The notes under the pieces: generated by a model | What the model was told of the DNA's origin: nothing | Database searches by the model: none | What the model saw: only the letters and a program-made list of their open reading frames with translations | Source: Betaproteobacteria bacterium UBA5216 | Lineage (GTDB): Bacteria > Pseudomonadota > Gammaproteobacteria > Burkholderiales > SG8-41 | DNA length: 64,000 bases | Reading direction: 5' to 3' | Assembly: GCA_002412495.1 (NCBI GenBank) | Contig: DHVE01000028.1 | Coordinates: 18,007 to 82,006 of the forward strand | Part shown: positions 17,135 through 25,490 of the stretch, one piece after another | How the letters are laid out: each line of letters opens with the position of its first letter | Position numbering within the stretch: the stretch's first letter is position 1 | Position numbers and translations under genes: made by a program

Positions 17135-17556
17135 TGCAGCACCACACTGGTCGTTATGCGTTCCGTCGCGCCACTATTGCCACTCGCGCGTACCTCGAAA
17201 ATATACTCCCATCGCCCGGGCATGTGAAACATCAAGCCCTCCGCGCGATACTGGCCGACGCCGCTGCGCGTCACCGTGGTCTTGTAATTCATGCCGTGCC
17301 GATGCTCGGGCATGTGCGCGTCTACCCGCACGCTGTCGGGCGCGGCGGCCCCCTCCTTCGTGCACAGCGCGAGCTCGACCGCGAAGTGCTGGCCGATGAC
17401 GATTCTTTCCGGCTGTGTGCGAAAAGCGAGCGCGTATTGCTTCGCCTCCACGATTTGCGGCTTTTGGCCCGGCGTTTTCGACGCCGGTAACTCTGGCGTA
17501 CAGGCCCAGGCAACCGGTGCGGCACAGCACAATATTGCAGACAGCAGATATCTCAT
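17131..17556 (-). CDS. exported YtkA-like domain protein
   Basis: A 141-residue protein with a signal peptide ending about AWACTP; the Cys there is not in a clear lipobox. The mature domain is an immunoglobulin-like beta sandwich of the YtkA/FixH type: YALAFRTQPERIVIGQHF, then VRVDAHMPEHRHGMNYK, VGQYRAEGLMFHMPGRWEYIFEV. The MPEHRHGMNY segment with two His and two Met is a likely copper site, as in copper-handling relatives. It is overlapped by four bases at both ends, by the amidohydrolase upstream and the di-haem peroxidase downstream, so the three are a tight unit. A role in metal delivery or redox support is inferred. Confidence 0.82.
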   Translation of the reverse strand: MRYLLSAILCCAAPVAWACTPELPASKTPGQKPQIVEAKQYALAFRTQPERIVIGQHFAVELALCTKEGAAAPDSVRVDAHMPEHRHGMNYKTTVTRSGVGQYRAEGLMFHMPGRWEYIFEVRASGNSGATERITTSVVLQ

Positions 17557-18386
17557 GGTTTTAGCAGGTTCCCAAAAATGGCATCGCCGTTACGATACGC
17601 AATACGTTCCGCCACGTCTCGCGGCAGATCCGCCATCCAGCCGCGCGACCAGTTGGCGTGTTCCACCACATAATGCCAGCGCTCGGCGGTGTAGGTATCG
17701 GTGCCGACCATAAAACGGTCGGGAAACGCCATGAATGCCGCGCGCCAATCGGCATCCAATTTACCACCCGAGGCATGATCGTTACGAAACGCCAGATCAC
17801 ACCACAAATTCTTATGCTTGCGCAGCATTTCGCGCACCTTCTCGGGACGCTCGAAGCCGGAATGCGCCCATAGCACGCGCGCGTCCGGATCCTGCTTGAA
17901 AATGCGCTCCACCGCGTCGATGTCGGAATGCGCATGCAAAAACAGCTTGTGCTGCTTCGCGAGTTGCACCGCCAGCCGCGCCACCGGCGCGTCCGCGTCC
18001 GCGCCATACACATGAAATTCGCCTATCGCGACATAGCGGTATTTTTTCAACCGCTCCTGTAAATACGCGGCCACGCCCTCATCCTTGAACCACGTGCCGA
18101 TGTCGGCCCGTGTGCGATACGTGCGCAGCGACGGCAAAATCAGATCGGGCGCTTCCGCGTATAACTTTTGATTGCCGTCGTCGTTGGAACTCGACACCAG
18201 CGCGCGTTTCACGCCCGCCTTGCGCAGCAGCGCGATGGCCTCTTTCGGCGGCATGCGTTCCCACGCGTCCTGACTGTAATGCACGTGCGCATCAAAAATC
18301 GGCAGCTCATCGGCCGCCCACGCCACGGGCATGGCCGCCACCCACGCGCCCAATAACCAACCAAAGCACTGGTCAATTTTCTTCAT
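17553..18386 (-). CDS. periplasmic amidohydrolase-family TIM-barrel protein
   Basis: A 277-residue protein with a signal peptide (MKKIDQCFGWLLGAWVAAM, cut near AWAADE). The mature barrel starts with the metal motif FDAHVHYSQD. Later metal or acid positions are EFHVYG, HAHSDID, WAHSGF and GTDTYT, each at a strand end as expected of amidohydrolase_2. Export is unusual for this family and means the substrate is periplasmic. ATG 18386 is preferred over the in-frame TTG at 18392. It begins a minus-strand operon with the YtkA-like and di-haem genes. An AT-rich motif relative lies about 60 bases upstream. The substrate is unknown. Confidence 0.85.
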   Translation of the reverse strand: MKKIDQCFGWLLGAWVAAMPVAWAADELPIFDAHVHYSQDAWERMPPKEAIALLRKAGVKRALVSSSNDDGNQKLYAEAPDLILPSLRTYRTRADIGTWFKDEGVAAYLQERLKKYRYVAIGEFHVYGADADAPVARLAVQLAKQHKLFLHAHSDIDAVERIFKQDPDARVLWAHSGFERPEKVREMLRKHKNLWCDLAFRNDHASGGKLDADWRAAFMAFPDRFMVGTDTYTAERWHYVVEHANWSRGWMADLPRDVAERIAYRNGDAIFGNLLKP

Positions 18387-18555
18387 GCGCAAAGTTTATC
18401 AGGTTCAATACCCGGCCACCTATTCCGCGATACGAAATAAATTTATAAGCAATTGTTTTTATTGCCATTTTTTAAAACCTCAAAATTTCACTGCGCGCGC
18501 GCTGTTTGATACACTCAAGTGGTAGTGACGCCCTGTTGCATCCGCTTTACTCAAA

Positions 18556-18590
18556 CCTCAGTCCTCAATCCTCAATCCTCAATCCTGAAA
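18556..18590. repeat. tandem heptamer CCTCAAT
   Basis: Five heptamers in series: CCTCAGT, three exact CCTCAAT, then CCTGAAA. The array sits directly ahead of the NIPSNAP gene and its last unit runs into the ribosome binding site AAAGGGA. Changes in copy number would change the leader length, not the coding frame. Confidence 0.7.
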
Positions 18591-18601
18591 AGGGACTCGC
18601 C

Positions 18602-19240
18602 ATGATTTACGAAGTCAGAACCTATACCGTCAAGCCGCGCTCCATGCCCGAAGTCGAAAAACGCTTCGGTGAAAAATACGAGCAGCGCAAAAAATATTCC
18701 GAACTCGCCGCGTTCTGGAAAACCGAAGTCGGCCCGCTCAACCAGTTCATGCATGTGTGGGGCTACAAAGACCTCGCCGAGCGCGCCACCATCCGCGCCG
18801 CCGCTGTCAAGGATGGCGCATGGCCGCCACCCATTTCTGAATTTCTGGTCAGCCAACAATCCGAAATCATGATGCAAACCCCCTTCTCACCCGAACTGAA
18901 GCCCAGCAACAACGGCCCGTGGTTCGAGTGGCGTCAGTACACCCACGCCGCCGGCCAACTGCCGGTGATGATGAAAAACTGGGAAGTCGCGCTGGAAACA
19001 CGCCTGAAATTCGGCCCCATCACCGCACTGTGGTATACCGATCTTGGCGGCCTGAACAAGTGGATCCACGTGTGGCCATACAAATCGCTCGACCAGCGCA
19101 ATGAAGTGCGCGATCAGGCCCACAAGACCGGCGCATGGCCCCCGTCGGCACGCGCCAAGACCGACGGTCGTCCGATTGAAAATCTGGTGGCACAGGAGAA
19201 CAAATTCATGACGGCCGCGAGCTTTTCGCCGATCAAGTAA
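18602..19240 (+). CDS. NIPSNAP family protein, two-domain
   Basis: A 212-residue protein made of two NIPSNAP (ferredoxin-like) repeats. The first starts MIYEVRTYTVKPRSMPEVEKRF and includes HVWGYKDLAERATIRAAAVKDGAWP; the second starts around residue 105 with EWRQYTHAAGQLPVMMKNWE and includes IHVWPYKSLDQRNEVRDQAHKTGAWP. The doubled 'W.YK.L..R...R..A...GAWPP' is the clearest sign. The ATG at 18602 follows AAAAGGGAC, and upstream codons fall in the heptamer array. It has no signal peptide. The biochemical role of bacterial members is not settled; they often occur in catabolic clusters. Confidence 0.88.
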   Translation: MIYEVRTYTVKPRSMPEVEKRFGEKYEQRKKYSELAAFWKTEVGPLNQFMHVWGYKDLAERATIRAAAVKDGAWPPPISEFLVSQQSEIMMQTPFSPELKPSNNGPWFEWRQYTHAAGQLPVMMKNWEVALETRLKFGPITALWYTDLGGLNKWIHVWPYKSLDQRNEVRDQAHKTGAWPPSARAKTDGRPIENLVAQENKFMTAASFSPIK

Positions 19241-19256
19241 GTTTTTTCAGTGCTAG

Positions 19257-19286
19257 AAAAAAGGGGAGCCACGCTCCCCTTTTTTT
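19257..19286. terminator. bidirectional Rho-independent terminator
   Basis: AAAAAAGGGGAGC and GCTCCCCTTTTTT pair perfectly over 13 bases around the loop CAC, with runs of A and T on the outer sides in both strands. It lies between the convergent NIPSNAP and old-yellow-enzyme genes and should stop transcription from both. This is the best terminator in the window. Confidence 0.93.
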
Positions 19287-19307
19287 ACGTACTGATGTTC
19301 GCGATGG

Positions 19308-20411
19308 TTACCACTTGCCCATCGTTTTGCCCGGGGGCCAGTATTTGGGGGCGCCCCGTTCGTACTGCGGCGGATAAAATGCCTCGGCTCCCAGCGTCAC
19401 AGCCGCGTGCTGAGGCCAGCGCGGATTAAACAGCAGCGCGCGCGCAAGCGAAATGAAATCCGCCTTGCCCGCCGCCAGAATATCCTCGGCCTGCTGCGCA
19501 TCGGTAATCAAACCAACCGCGCCCGTGGTGATCCCGGTTTCATTTTTCACACGCTGCGCGAACGGCACTTGATAGCCCGGGCCGATCGGCACCTTGGCAT
19601 CGAGCACCACACCGCCGCCCGACACCGTGACGTAAGCCGCACCGGCCTTTTTAAGTTCGCCCGCGTAAACCACGGCGTCGTCGGGCATCCAACCCCCTTC
19701 GGCGAAATCGGCACCGGAGATTTTCGCACCGATGAATTTATCCGCCGGCCACGCCGCGCGCATCGCGCGAAACACCTCCAGCGGCCAGCGCATGCGGTTT
19801 TCAATACTGCCGCCGTATTCATCGGTGCGTTTGTTGGCGAGCGGTGACAGAAACTCCGAGAACAAATAACCATGCGTTGAATGCATCTCCACGAAATCCA
19901 GCCCGATGCGCGCGGCGCGTTTCACCGCCGACACCGCCGCCTGCTTGAGACGCGCCATCTCCTGCACGGTGAGCGCGTGCGGCTCAGGCCAGCCCGCGGC
20001 CAGCGCCACGGCGGACGGCGCCTCGGTGGTCCACGCACCATCGTTGGGTTTTAATGCGCCGCTCCCGCTCCACGGCCGGTACGCGGAAGCCTTACGGCCC
20101 GCGTGTCCCAATTGAATACCGAGCACAATGGGCGACACGCTGCGCACGAATTTCACCGCGCGCGCCAGCGCCTCTTCATTGGCATCGCTATACAGGCCCA
20201 CGCACTGCGGCGTGATGCGCCCTTCGGGCACGATGCCCGTCGCCTCGATCACCAGCATCGACGCACCCGACAACGCCATATTGCCCAAGTGCATCAAGTG
20301 CCAATCGGTCATCGAACCATCGACTGCGCTGTACTGGCACATGGGCGCGACGGTAATACGGTTGGGTAACGTGTGCTTGCCTATTTGCAGCGGGGAAAAC
20401 AGTTTGCTCAT
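19308..20411 (-). CDS. NADH:flavin oxidoreductase, old yellow enzyme family (YqjM-like)
   Basis: A 367-residue FMN enzyme. The start SKLFSPLQIGKHTLPNRI is typical, followed by VAPMCQYSAVDGSMTDWHLMHLG, with the Cys and Tyr of the YqjM class. Other marks are VLGIQLGHAGRKAS (His and Arg for substrate), FVEMHSTHGYLFSEFLSPLANKRTDEYGG (written here in two overlapping parts, HSTHGYL and SPLANKRTDEYGG), and the phosphate loop ISLARALLFNPRW. These enzymes reduce the C=C bond of enones or enoates using NAD(P)H. It is followed upstream in the operon by an anion permease and a dehydratase, so a sugar-acid or unsaturated acid is a fair guess. Confidence 0.93.
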   Translation of the reverse strand: MSKLFSPLQIGKHTLPNRITVAPMCQYSAVDGSMTDWHLMHLGNMALSGASMLVIEATGIVPEGRITPQCVGLYSDANEEALARAVKFVRSVSPIVLGIQLGHAGRKASAYRPWSGSGALKPNDGAWTTEAPSAVALAAGWPEPHALTVQEMARLKQAAVSAVKRAARIGLDFVEMHSTHGYLFSEFLSPLANKRTDEYGGSIENRMRWPLEVFRAMRAAWPADKFIGAKISGADFAEGGWMPDDAVVYAGELKKAGAAYVTVSGGGVVLDAKVPIGPGYQVPFAQRVKNETGITTGAVGLITDAQQAEDILAAGKADFISLARALLFNPRWPQHAAVTLGAEAFYPPQYERGAPKYWPPGKTMGKW

Positions 20412-20456
20412 GATCTACCTTGTCGAAGTCAAAAAAAGGGTCGCGGGGTTCGAAGT

Positions 20457-21830
20457 CTATCGAAAATATCCCAACCAGCGCCACCACAGAAAATCCAGCG
20501 GCATCAACACAAAAATACATACCGCCGCGAGCGGCAGCGTGAGCCGGAGTATTTGCCGCAACGTCACGCCCGCCACCTGCATGCCGACCATCACCGGCGG
20601 CGCCTGATAGGGCAGGATCATCAGTGAAAATCCAATTACCATGGTCATCAGCGCGGCTTCAATGCGCCAGCCGGTGGCCTGTGCGAGTTGCCCCGCGAGC
20701 GGTGCGAGTAGCGCAGGCTGCGATGGGTTGGTGGTGAACAGGCCCGTCACCGTTGCCATCGTGGTCAGTTTGACGAAATTCATGAAATCGTTGCCGGCCT
20801 CGATATGCAGTGCCGCCAGCATCGCACCACCCAGCACCTTGCCGAGTCCGCTGTCCTGCAGCACAGCGCCGAAACCGAGCACGGCGCCCACGTAATAAAA
20901 CGACCCCAGCTTGATGCGTTCCGGAAACATCGCGTGCGGGATCGCACCCACGCGCGGCATCAGGGTGATGATGGCCGCACCCAGCGCGATCCATCCCGGC
21001 CGGATGCCGTGCAGAAAATCCGTCGCCCACAACGCCAGTGCGCCGGCGAGTATCACCGACAACCGGCGTTCTTCGGGCGACATGGGCGCCAGCGATTGTT
21101 CGGCGTCCGGCGTGCGCGTGCGTGCCGGAAACAACCAGCATACCAGCGCGACTATGATCGCCGCCTTGACGCATCCCAGGATCGGGAAATGCAGCAACAA
21201 ATAATCGGCGTAAATAATCGGCTTGTTGTAGAGCGTTTCCGCGGCGCCCGCCAGCACCAGATTCGGCGCATTCGCTGGCAGCACCGTCACGCCGCACTGA
21301 AAGCTGACGATAATCCCAATCAGCGCCAAGCCGGTATGACCCGGTGTGCCCGCCGGCAATCCTGCACGCTGTGCCATGGCCGCGAAGATCGGCAACAGCA
21401 GCAATACGCGGCTCACCGTCGCCGGCATTACAAACGCCAACAACAAGGCGATCAGCGCGGCGGCAGACACGAGGCCTGCGTACGACAGCGCGAAGCGCCC
21501 GAACAAGGCACGCGCCATGCGCACACCGAGCCCCGTGGCGCCCACCGCCTCGGCCAGCACCAACCCGCCCAACACCATCCACAGGGTCCCCGACGCAAAA
21601 CCCGAAAACACCACGCCGGACGGCGCAATGGCCAGCAACATGCACAAACACAAAAACATCAACCCCGTGAGGTGTTCTGGAATCACCGCCGTCGCCCACA
21701 AGCCGATGGTGAGCAGCAAAACGGCCGCCGCGTGCATGATTTGCGGCGGCGCACCGGCGGGCGGCGGCACAAAGAAAATGACCGTCGCGGCTACGGTCAG
21801 CGCGGCGGCTATGAGATGTTGTGGTTTCAA
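20457..21830 (-). CDS. SLC13/DASS-family anion permease
   Basis: A 457-residue membrane transporter with about 11-12 helices. Family marks are AVLLLTIGLWATAVIPEHLT near residue 36 (the 'W.TE..P...T' motif with His instead of Thr), GLVLAEAVGATGLGVRMA, and in the second half TMATVTGLFTTNPSQPALLAPLAGQLAQATGW, given here in shorter pieces (VTGLFTTNPS, PLAGQLAQATGW), where the SNT-like sodium motif reads TTNPSQP. The final helix pair includes GFSLMILPYQAPPVMVG, the second carboxylate motif. It should import di- or tricarboxylates, sulfate or a sugar acid with sodium. It sits between an IlvD/Edd dehydratase and an old yellow enzyme. Confidence 0.9.
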   Translation of the reverse strand: MKPQHLIAAALTVAATVIFFVPPPAGAPPQIMHAAAVLLLTIGLWATAVIPEHLTGLMFLCLCMLLAIAPSGVVFSGFASGTLWMVLGGLVLAEAVGATGLGVRMARALFGRFALSYAGLVSAAALIALLLAFVMPATVSRVLLLLPIFAAMAQRAGLPAGTPGHTGLALIGIIVSFQCGVTVLPANAPNLVLAGAAETLYNKPIIYADYLLLHFPILGCVKAAIIVALVCWLFPARTRTPDAEQSLAPMSPEERRLSVILAGALALWATDFLHGIRPGWIALGAAIITLMPRVGAIPHAMFPERIKLGSFYYVGAVLGFGAVLQDSGLGKVLGGAMLAALHIEAGNDFMNFVKLTTMATVTGLFTTNPSQPALLAPLAGQLAQATGWRIEAALMTMVIGFSLMILPYQAPPVMVGMQVAGVTLRQILRLTLPLAAVCIFVLMPLDFLWWRWLGYFR

Positions 21831-21844
21831 CTTGTTTAAATCGC

Positions 21845-21923
21845 GTGAGGGGTGAAGCGCACGACGTGAGGCCCACGGCCAAACCTGTTTGGCAGGATGT
21901 GAAACTACGCCTCACCCCTCACA
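21845..21923. repeat. inverted repeat element built on CCTCACC heptamers
   Basis: GTGAGGGGTGAAGCG (21845-21859) pairs with CGCCTCACCCCTCAC (about 21909-21922) at 14 of 15 positions. The interior holds a second, perfect hairpin: GCCAAAC (21878-21884), CT, GTTTGGC (21887-21893). It fills the space between the dehydratase stop and the permease start. Confidence 0.6.
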
Positions 21924-21932
21924 CTTCACCCT

Positions 21933-23666
21933 CTAGTGAATTTCCGGATCCACCGTCGCTTCGGTCTGATGCAGAAAATCAAAGTCACAGCCTTTGTCCG
22001 CCTGCGTCACGTGCTGCGAGAACAAAGCACCGTAGCCGCGGCCGAATTTCCGGGGCTGCTGCTTCCATTCAGCACGGCGGCGCGCGAGTTCGGCATCGCT
22101 TACTTTTAATTCCAGTTTGCGCGCCTCAACATCCAGCTCGATCAGATCACCCTCGCGCACCAGCGCGAGCGGCCCGCCCACGTACGACTCGGGCGATACA
22201 TGCAGCACGCAGGTGCCGTACGAGGTGCCACTCATGCGCGCGTCCGAAATGCGCACCATGTCGCGCACACCTTTTTTCAGCAGCTTTTTCGGGATCGGCA
22301 ACTGCCCCCACTCCGGCATGCCAGGGCCGCCGAGCGGACCGCCGTTTTGCAGAACCAGCACCGAGTTTTCGTCGATTTTTAAATCGTCGCTGTCAATGCG
22401 CGCGTTCATCTCGTTGTAATCCTTGAACACCACCGCCGGGCCCGTGTGTTTGTGCAAATGCGCCTCGGCGGCGGTCGGCTTGATCACCGCGCCGTTGGGC
22501 GCGAGATTGCCGCGAAGCACCGCCAGTCCGCCGGTCGCCGACACCGGATTGCTGCGCGGCCGGATCACATCCGCGTTGTACGTTTTCGCGCCTGCGATAT
22601 TTTCGCCGAGTGTTTTACCATTGACGGTTTGGCAACCGAGATTAAGCAGATCGCCCAGTTCATTGAGCATGGCGCGCAGGCCGCCCGCGTAGTAAAAATC
22701 TTCCATCAGATATTTGTCGCCCGCCGGACGGATATTCGCCAGCACCGGCACGCGGCGGGCAAGCTCGTCAAAACGCTCCAGCTTTAAATCGATACCAGCG
22801 CGCCCTGCCATTGCAAGCATGTGGATCAGCGCGTTGGTTGACCCCGACAGCGCGTGCGTGGCGATGATAGCGTTGTCAAACGATTTAGCCGTCAGAAAAT
22901 CCGACGGCTTCCAATCGTCCCACACCATATCGACGATGCGTTTGCCACTGGCGGTGGCCATGCGCGGATGATTGGCGTCCGCCGCCGGTATCGACGCCGC
23001 ACCCGGCAAGGTCAGGCCCAGCGTTTCGGCGATCGACGTCATCGTCGAAGCCGTGCCCATCACCATGCAGTGCCCGTACGAACGTGCGATGCCTTCTTCG
23101 ACTTCCTGCCAGTCGCGCTCGGTGATGTTGCCTGCGCGCAGTTCGGCCCAATACTTCCATGAATCCGTGCCCGAACCGAGATGCTCGCCATGCCAGTTGC
23201 CGCGCAGCATCGGCCCCGCCGGCATGTAAATCGTCGGCAGATTCATCGACAGCGCACCCATGATGAGCGCCGGCGTGGTTTTGTCGCAGCCGCCCATCAG
23301 CACGCAGCCATCCACCGGGTACGAGCGCAGCAATTCTTCGCACTCCATCGCCAGCATGTTGCGGTACATCATGGTCGAAGGCTTTTGAAACGGCTCGGCC
23401 AGCGTAATCGCCGGCATTTCCAGCGGGAACCCGCCCGCCTGCCACACACCGCGTTTAACTTCTTCCGCACGCGTGCGAAAGTGCGCGTGACACGGATTAA
23501 TGTCGCTCCAGGTGTTGATGATGCCAATCACCGGCTTGCCGGCAAAATCCTCGCGCGAATAACCCATTTGCAGCGTGCGCGAACGGTGGCCGAACGAACG
23601 CAAATCCTTTACGCCAAACCATTTGTACGAACGCAGTTGCTCCGCGCTTTTTTTGCGCTGTGTCAT
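21933..23666 (-). CDS. IlvD/Edd-family dehydratase (sugar-acid dehydratase-like)
   Basis: A 577-residue iron-sulfur dehydratase. The three cluster cysteines are in NPCHAHF (Cys59), MGGCDKTTPALIMGA (Cys127) and GHCMVMGTASTM (Cys200), matching the [2Fe-2S] set of the L-arabinonate/D-xylonate type. Other marks are SGSTNALIHMLAMAGRAGI and SDARMSGTSYGTCVLHVSPE. The opening (LRSYKWFGVKDLRSFGHRSR) also resembles the arabinonate dehydratase subgroup rather than branched-chain IlvD. It would convert a sugar acid to a 2-keto-3-deoxy acid. The next genes, a DASS permease and an old yellow enzyme, are consistent with sugar-acid or hydroxy-acid use. Confidence 0.92.
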   Translation of the reverse strand: MTQRKKSAEQLRSYKWFGVKDLRSFGHRSRTLQMGYSREDFAGKPVIGIINTWSDINPCHAHFRTRAEEVKRGVWQAGGFPLEMPAITLAEPFQKPSTMMYRNMLAMECEELLRSYPVDGCVLMGGCDKTTPALIMGALSMNLPTIYMPAGPMLRGNWHGEHLGSGTDSWKYWAELRAGNITERDWQEVEEGIARSYGHCMVMGTASTMTSIAETLGLTLPGAASIPAADANHPRMATASGKRIVDMVWDDWKPSDFLTAKSFDNAIIATHALSGSTNALIHMLAMAGRAGIDLKLERFDELARRVPVLANIRPAGDKYLMEDFYYAGGLRAMLNELGDLLNLGCQTVNGKTLGENIAGAKTYNADVIRPRSNPVSATGGLAVLRGNLAPNGAVIKPTAAEAHLHKHTGPAVVFKDYNEMNARIDSDDLKIDENSVLVLQNGGPLGGPGMPEWGQLPIPKKLLKKGVRDMVRISDARMSGTSYGTCVLHVSPESYVGGPLALVREGDLIELDVEARKLELKVSDAELARRRAEWKQQPRKFGRGYGALFSQHVTQADKGCDFDFLHQTEATVDPEIH

Positions 23667-23779
23667 GAAAATTCCTTTCGTTGCTTTCGCTTGAATCGGC
23701 GCCCATTCATTGTGGGAGCCACAAGCGGTTAAATCGCGATGGGTTCACTCGTTATTATGCAGCAGTAGCCGTTGTTCGA

Positions 23780-24724
23780 TTACGCCGCCGCCCACACCAG
23801 CACCAGCCTGCCACGTACACCCTTGGCTTCGATACGGCGATGCGCCTCGGCGGCTTGTGTCGCGGGCAGCGTCGCGGCCACGCGCAGCGTGATACGCTTT
23901 GCCTCGACCTGCTGACGCAACTTGTCCAGAAGATCCGCGCGGTGGTTGTAGTCGCGCACCGAAGTCTTGTGGAAAACAATACCGCGTTCGTTGCCAGCCC
24001 AGCCGCGCACCGTGGCAAAGCTGCCGCCATCGCGTACTGCGCCGACCGCTGCGCCACTTTGAAACGAACCATCCGCCAGACCATCCACGCCGCCGGGCAG
24101 GACCTTGCGAATTTGCGCGGCAATGTCGTCACCGCGCGGCACCACGATGTCCGCGCCCAGCGCACGCACCAGCGCGGTATCGGCTGGCGATGCATCCGCG
24201 ATAACGCGCAATCCGTCCGCCTTGGCGAGTTGCACAACGTACCCCCCATAACACCCGGCCGCGCCCGTAACCGCCAGCGTTTGGCCGGGTTTCAACGCCA
24301 GCTGATCCAGCGATTGCCGCGCCGTGAGTCCGTTCATCGGCAGCGTCGCGGCCTCGATCAACGTAACGCCCGCCGGCGCGCGCACCACGGCGTCGGCCGG
24401 CAGCACGATACTTTCGCTATAACCGCCATGACTTGCGTGATTCACCACCATAGCCATTACGGCGTCGCCAATGGCGAGGTGGGTCTTTGTGCCCGCACCG
24501 ATTTCGTCGATAACGCCGGCAACATCCATGCCGGGCACGTAGGGCGGCGGCACATTGCGCAGCGCCTCGGCGCGCGCGCCTTTGCGCAAATAGGTATCGG
24601 TCGGATTCACCGTGGACGCCTGCACGCGGATGCGCACTTCGCCCGCCGCCGCGTGCCGCTCGGGAAAATCCACCTCCCGCAACACCTCGGGACCGCCGAA
24701 TTCAAAAATGCCTATGCCGCGCAT
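23780..24724 (-). CDS. NADPH:quinone reductase-like medium-chain dehydrogenase
   Basis: A 314-residue zinc-free medium-chain reductase. The N-terminal part has VRIRVQASTVNPTDTYLRKG and VPGMDVAGVIDEIG; the nucleotide-binding part has LAVTGAAGCYGGYVVQLAKADGLRVIADA, seen here as VTGAAGCYGG and VQLAKADGLRVIADA. The structural-zinc cysteines are absent. The C-terminus VRGRLVLVWAA is typical of quinone oxidoreductase/zeta-crystallin. It follows the HbpS-like gene at 24806 with an AT-rich gap of 81 bases. The likely reaction is two-electron reduction of a quinone or enone. The start at 24724 has AGGCAGCC ahead of it, a weak binding site. Confidence 0.9.
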   Translation of the reverse strand: MRGIGIFEFGGPEVLREVDFPERHAAAGEVRIRVQASTVNPTDTYLRKGARAEALRNVPPPYVPGMDVAGVIDEIGAGTKTHLAIGDAVMAMVVNHASHGGYSESIVLPADAVVRAPAGVTLIEAATLPMNGLTARQSLDQLALKPGQTLAVTGAAGCYGGYVVQLAKADGLRVIADASPADTALVRALGADIVVPRGDDIAAQIRKVLPGGVDGLADGSFQSGAAVGAVRDGGSFATVRGWAGNERGIVFHKTSVRDYNHRADLLDKLRQQVEAKRITLRVAATLPATQAAEAHRRIEAKGVRGRLVLVWAAA

Positions 24725-24787
24725 GGGGGGCTGCCTTTCGTGGATTTATCCGCCAGCAACAACGACTAAAAAAAGTCAAAAATAATT

Positions 24788-24805
24788 TTTATAAACAAAT
24801 ACTTA
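24788..24805 (+). repeat. AT-rich 18-bp motif, copy c
   Basis: TTTATAAACAAATACTTA, 17 of 18 matching the consensus. It directly abuts the stop codon of the minus-strand HbpS-like gene and is not followed by a start codon, unlike copies a and b. Confidence 0.7.
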
Positions 24806-25237
24806 TCACGCGGAAGCATCCGCCTTCAAACCCGCCGCCTCAACCCCCTTGGAGGCGCACTCTTCATCTTCATCGCCGCTCGCGCCACTGATCCCTGCCG
24901 CCCCCAAGATCGCGCCGCTGGCATCGCGTATCAACACCGCGCCCTGTTGCGGCAAGAATTTGCCTTGCGCGGTAGCCGCCAGTGTCAGAAAAAAATTCTG
25001 GTTCCCCTTTGCGCGATTCGCCAGCGCGCGGCTGGAGCAGCTCATTGCCACCGCGCCCCATGCCTTGCCCAAAGCGACGTCGTAACGGAACATGCTCGCA
25101 CCGTCTTCACGCTGCGCGGCTTTGAGGTTGCCAGAATCGTCGAGCACCACCACGGTGAGCTTGGCGTAATTTTTCGTACGCGCGTGTTCGAGGGCTTTTT
25201 CACAAATGGTATTGGCTTGCTTCAAGGTAAGCGGCAT
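24806..25237 (-). CDS. HbpS/GlcG-family haem-binding-like protein
   Basis: A 143-residue single-domain protein of the GlcG/HbpS family. Core segments are TLKQANTICEKALEHA, LTVVVLDDSGNLKAAQREDGA, DVALGKAWGAVAM, and the glycine-rich end GAVLIRDASGAILGAAGISGASGDEDEECA. It has no signal peptide. Family members bind haem or corrinoids or act beside diol/glycolate enzymes; the exact role here is unknown. It heads a minus-strand run of oxidoreductase, dehydratase, permease and old yellow enzyme genes. The ATG at 25237 has only a weak upstream purine run. Confidence 0.87.
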   Translation of the reverse strand: MPLTLKQANTICEKALEHARTKNYAKLTVVVLDDSGNLKAAQREDGASMFRYDVALGKAWGAVAMSCSSRALANRAKGNQNFFLTLAATAQGKFLPQQGAVLIRDASGAILGAAGISGASGDEDEECASKGVEAAGLKADASA

Positions 25238-25490
25238 GGTCGACTCCGGGGACTGGGGTGAATTCGAATGGAATGAAACGGCGGGAATACTCCGTTCCGA
25301 CTATACAAACCACACTATGGGCTGTCAATTTATCACTCGCGCCGCGGTGCGATACGACTGCGATGGGTTGGGTGTATGGGGACACAGCAAATTGCACGCT
25401 GGCATCGCAGCGCCCGCAAGCATAAAATCGTTACCGGGTGGCGGTGTGGAATCCACATTGCAGCAACGCAGTTTAACCGGGAGGGGAGCA

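Noticed and set aside
20659..21915. Long minus-strand frame of 418 codons overlapping the permease
   Set aside because: It is another frame of the SLC13 permease gene, with Arg/His/Gly-rich content and no hydrophobic pattern or domain.
23700..23760. Pseudomonas-type REP element (GTGGGAGC ... GCGATGGG)
   Set aside because: The two ends recall that repeat but the middle does not pair, so it is not supported.
23681..24769. A 362-codon plus-strand frame
   Set aside because: It is the complement of the quinone oxidoreductase gene; composition is shadow-like and no family is recognisable.
25206..25490. N-terminal extension of the PQQ dehydrogenase
   Set aside because: A strong ribosome binding site and a signal peptide begin at 25491, and the upstream codons show no homology.
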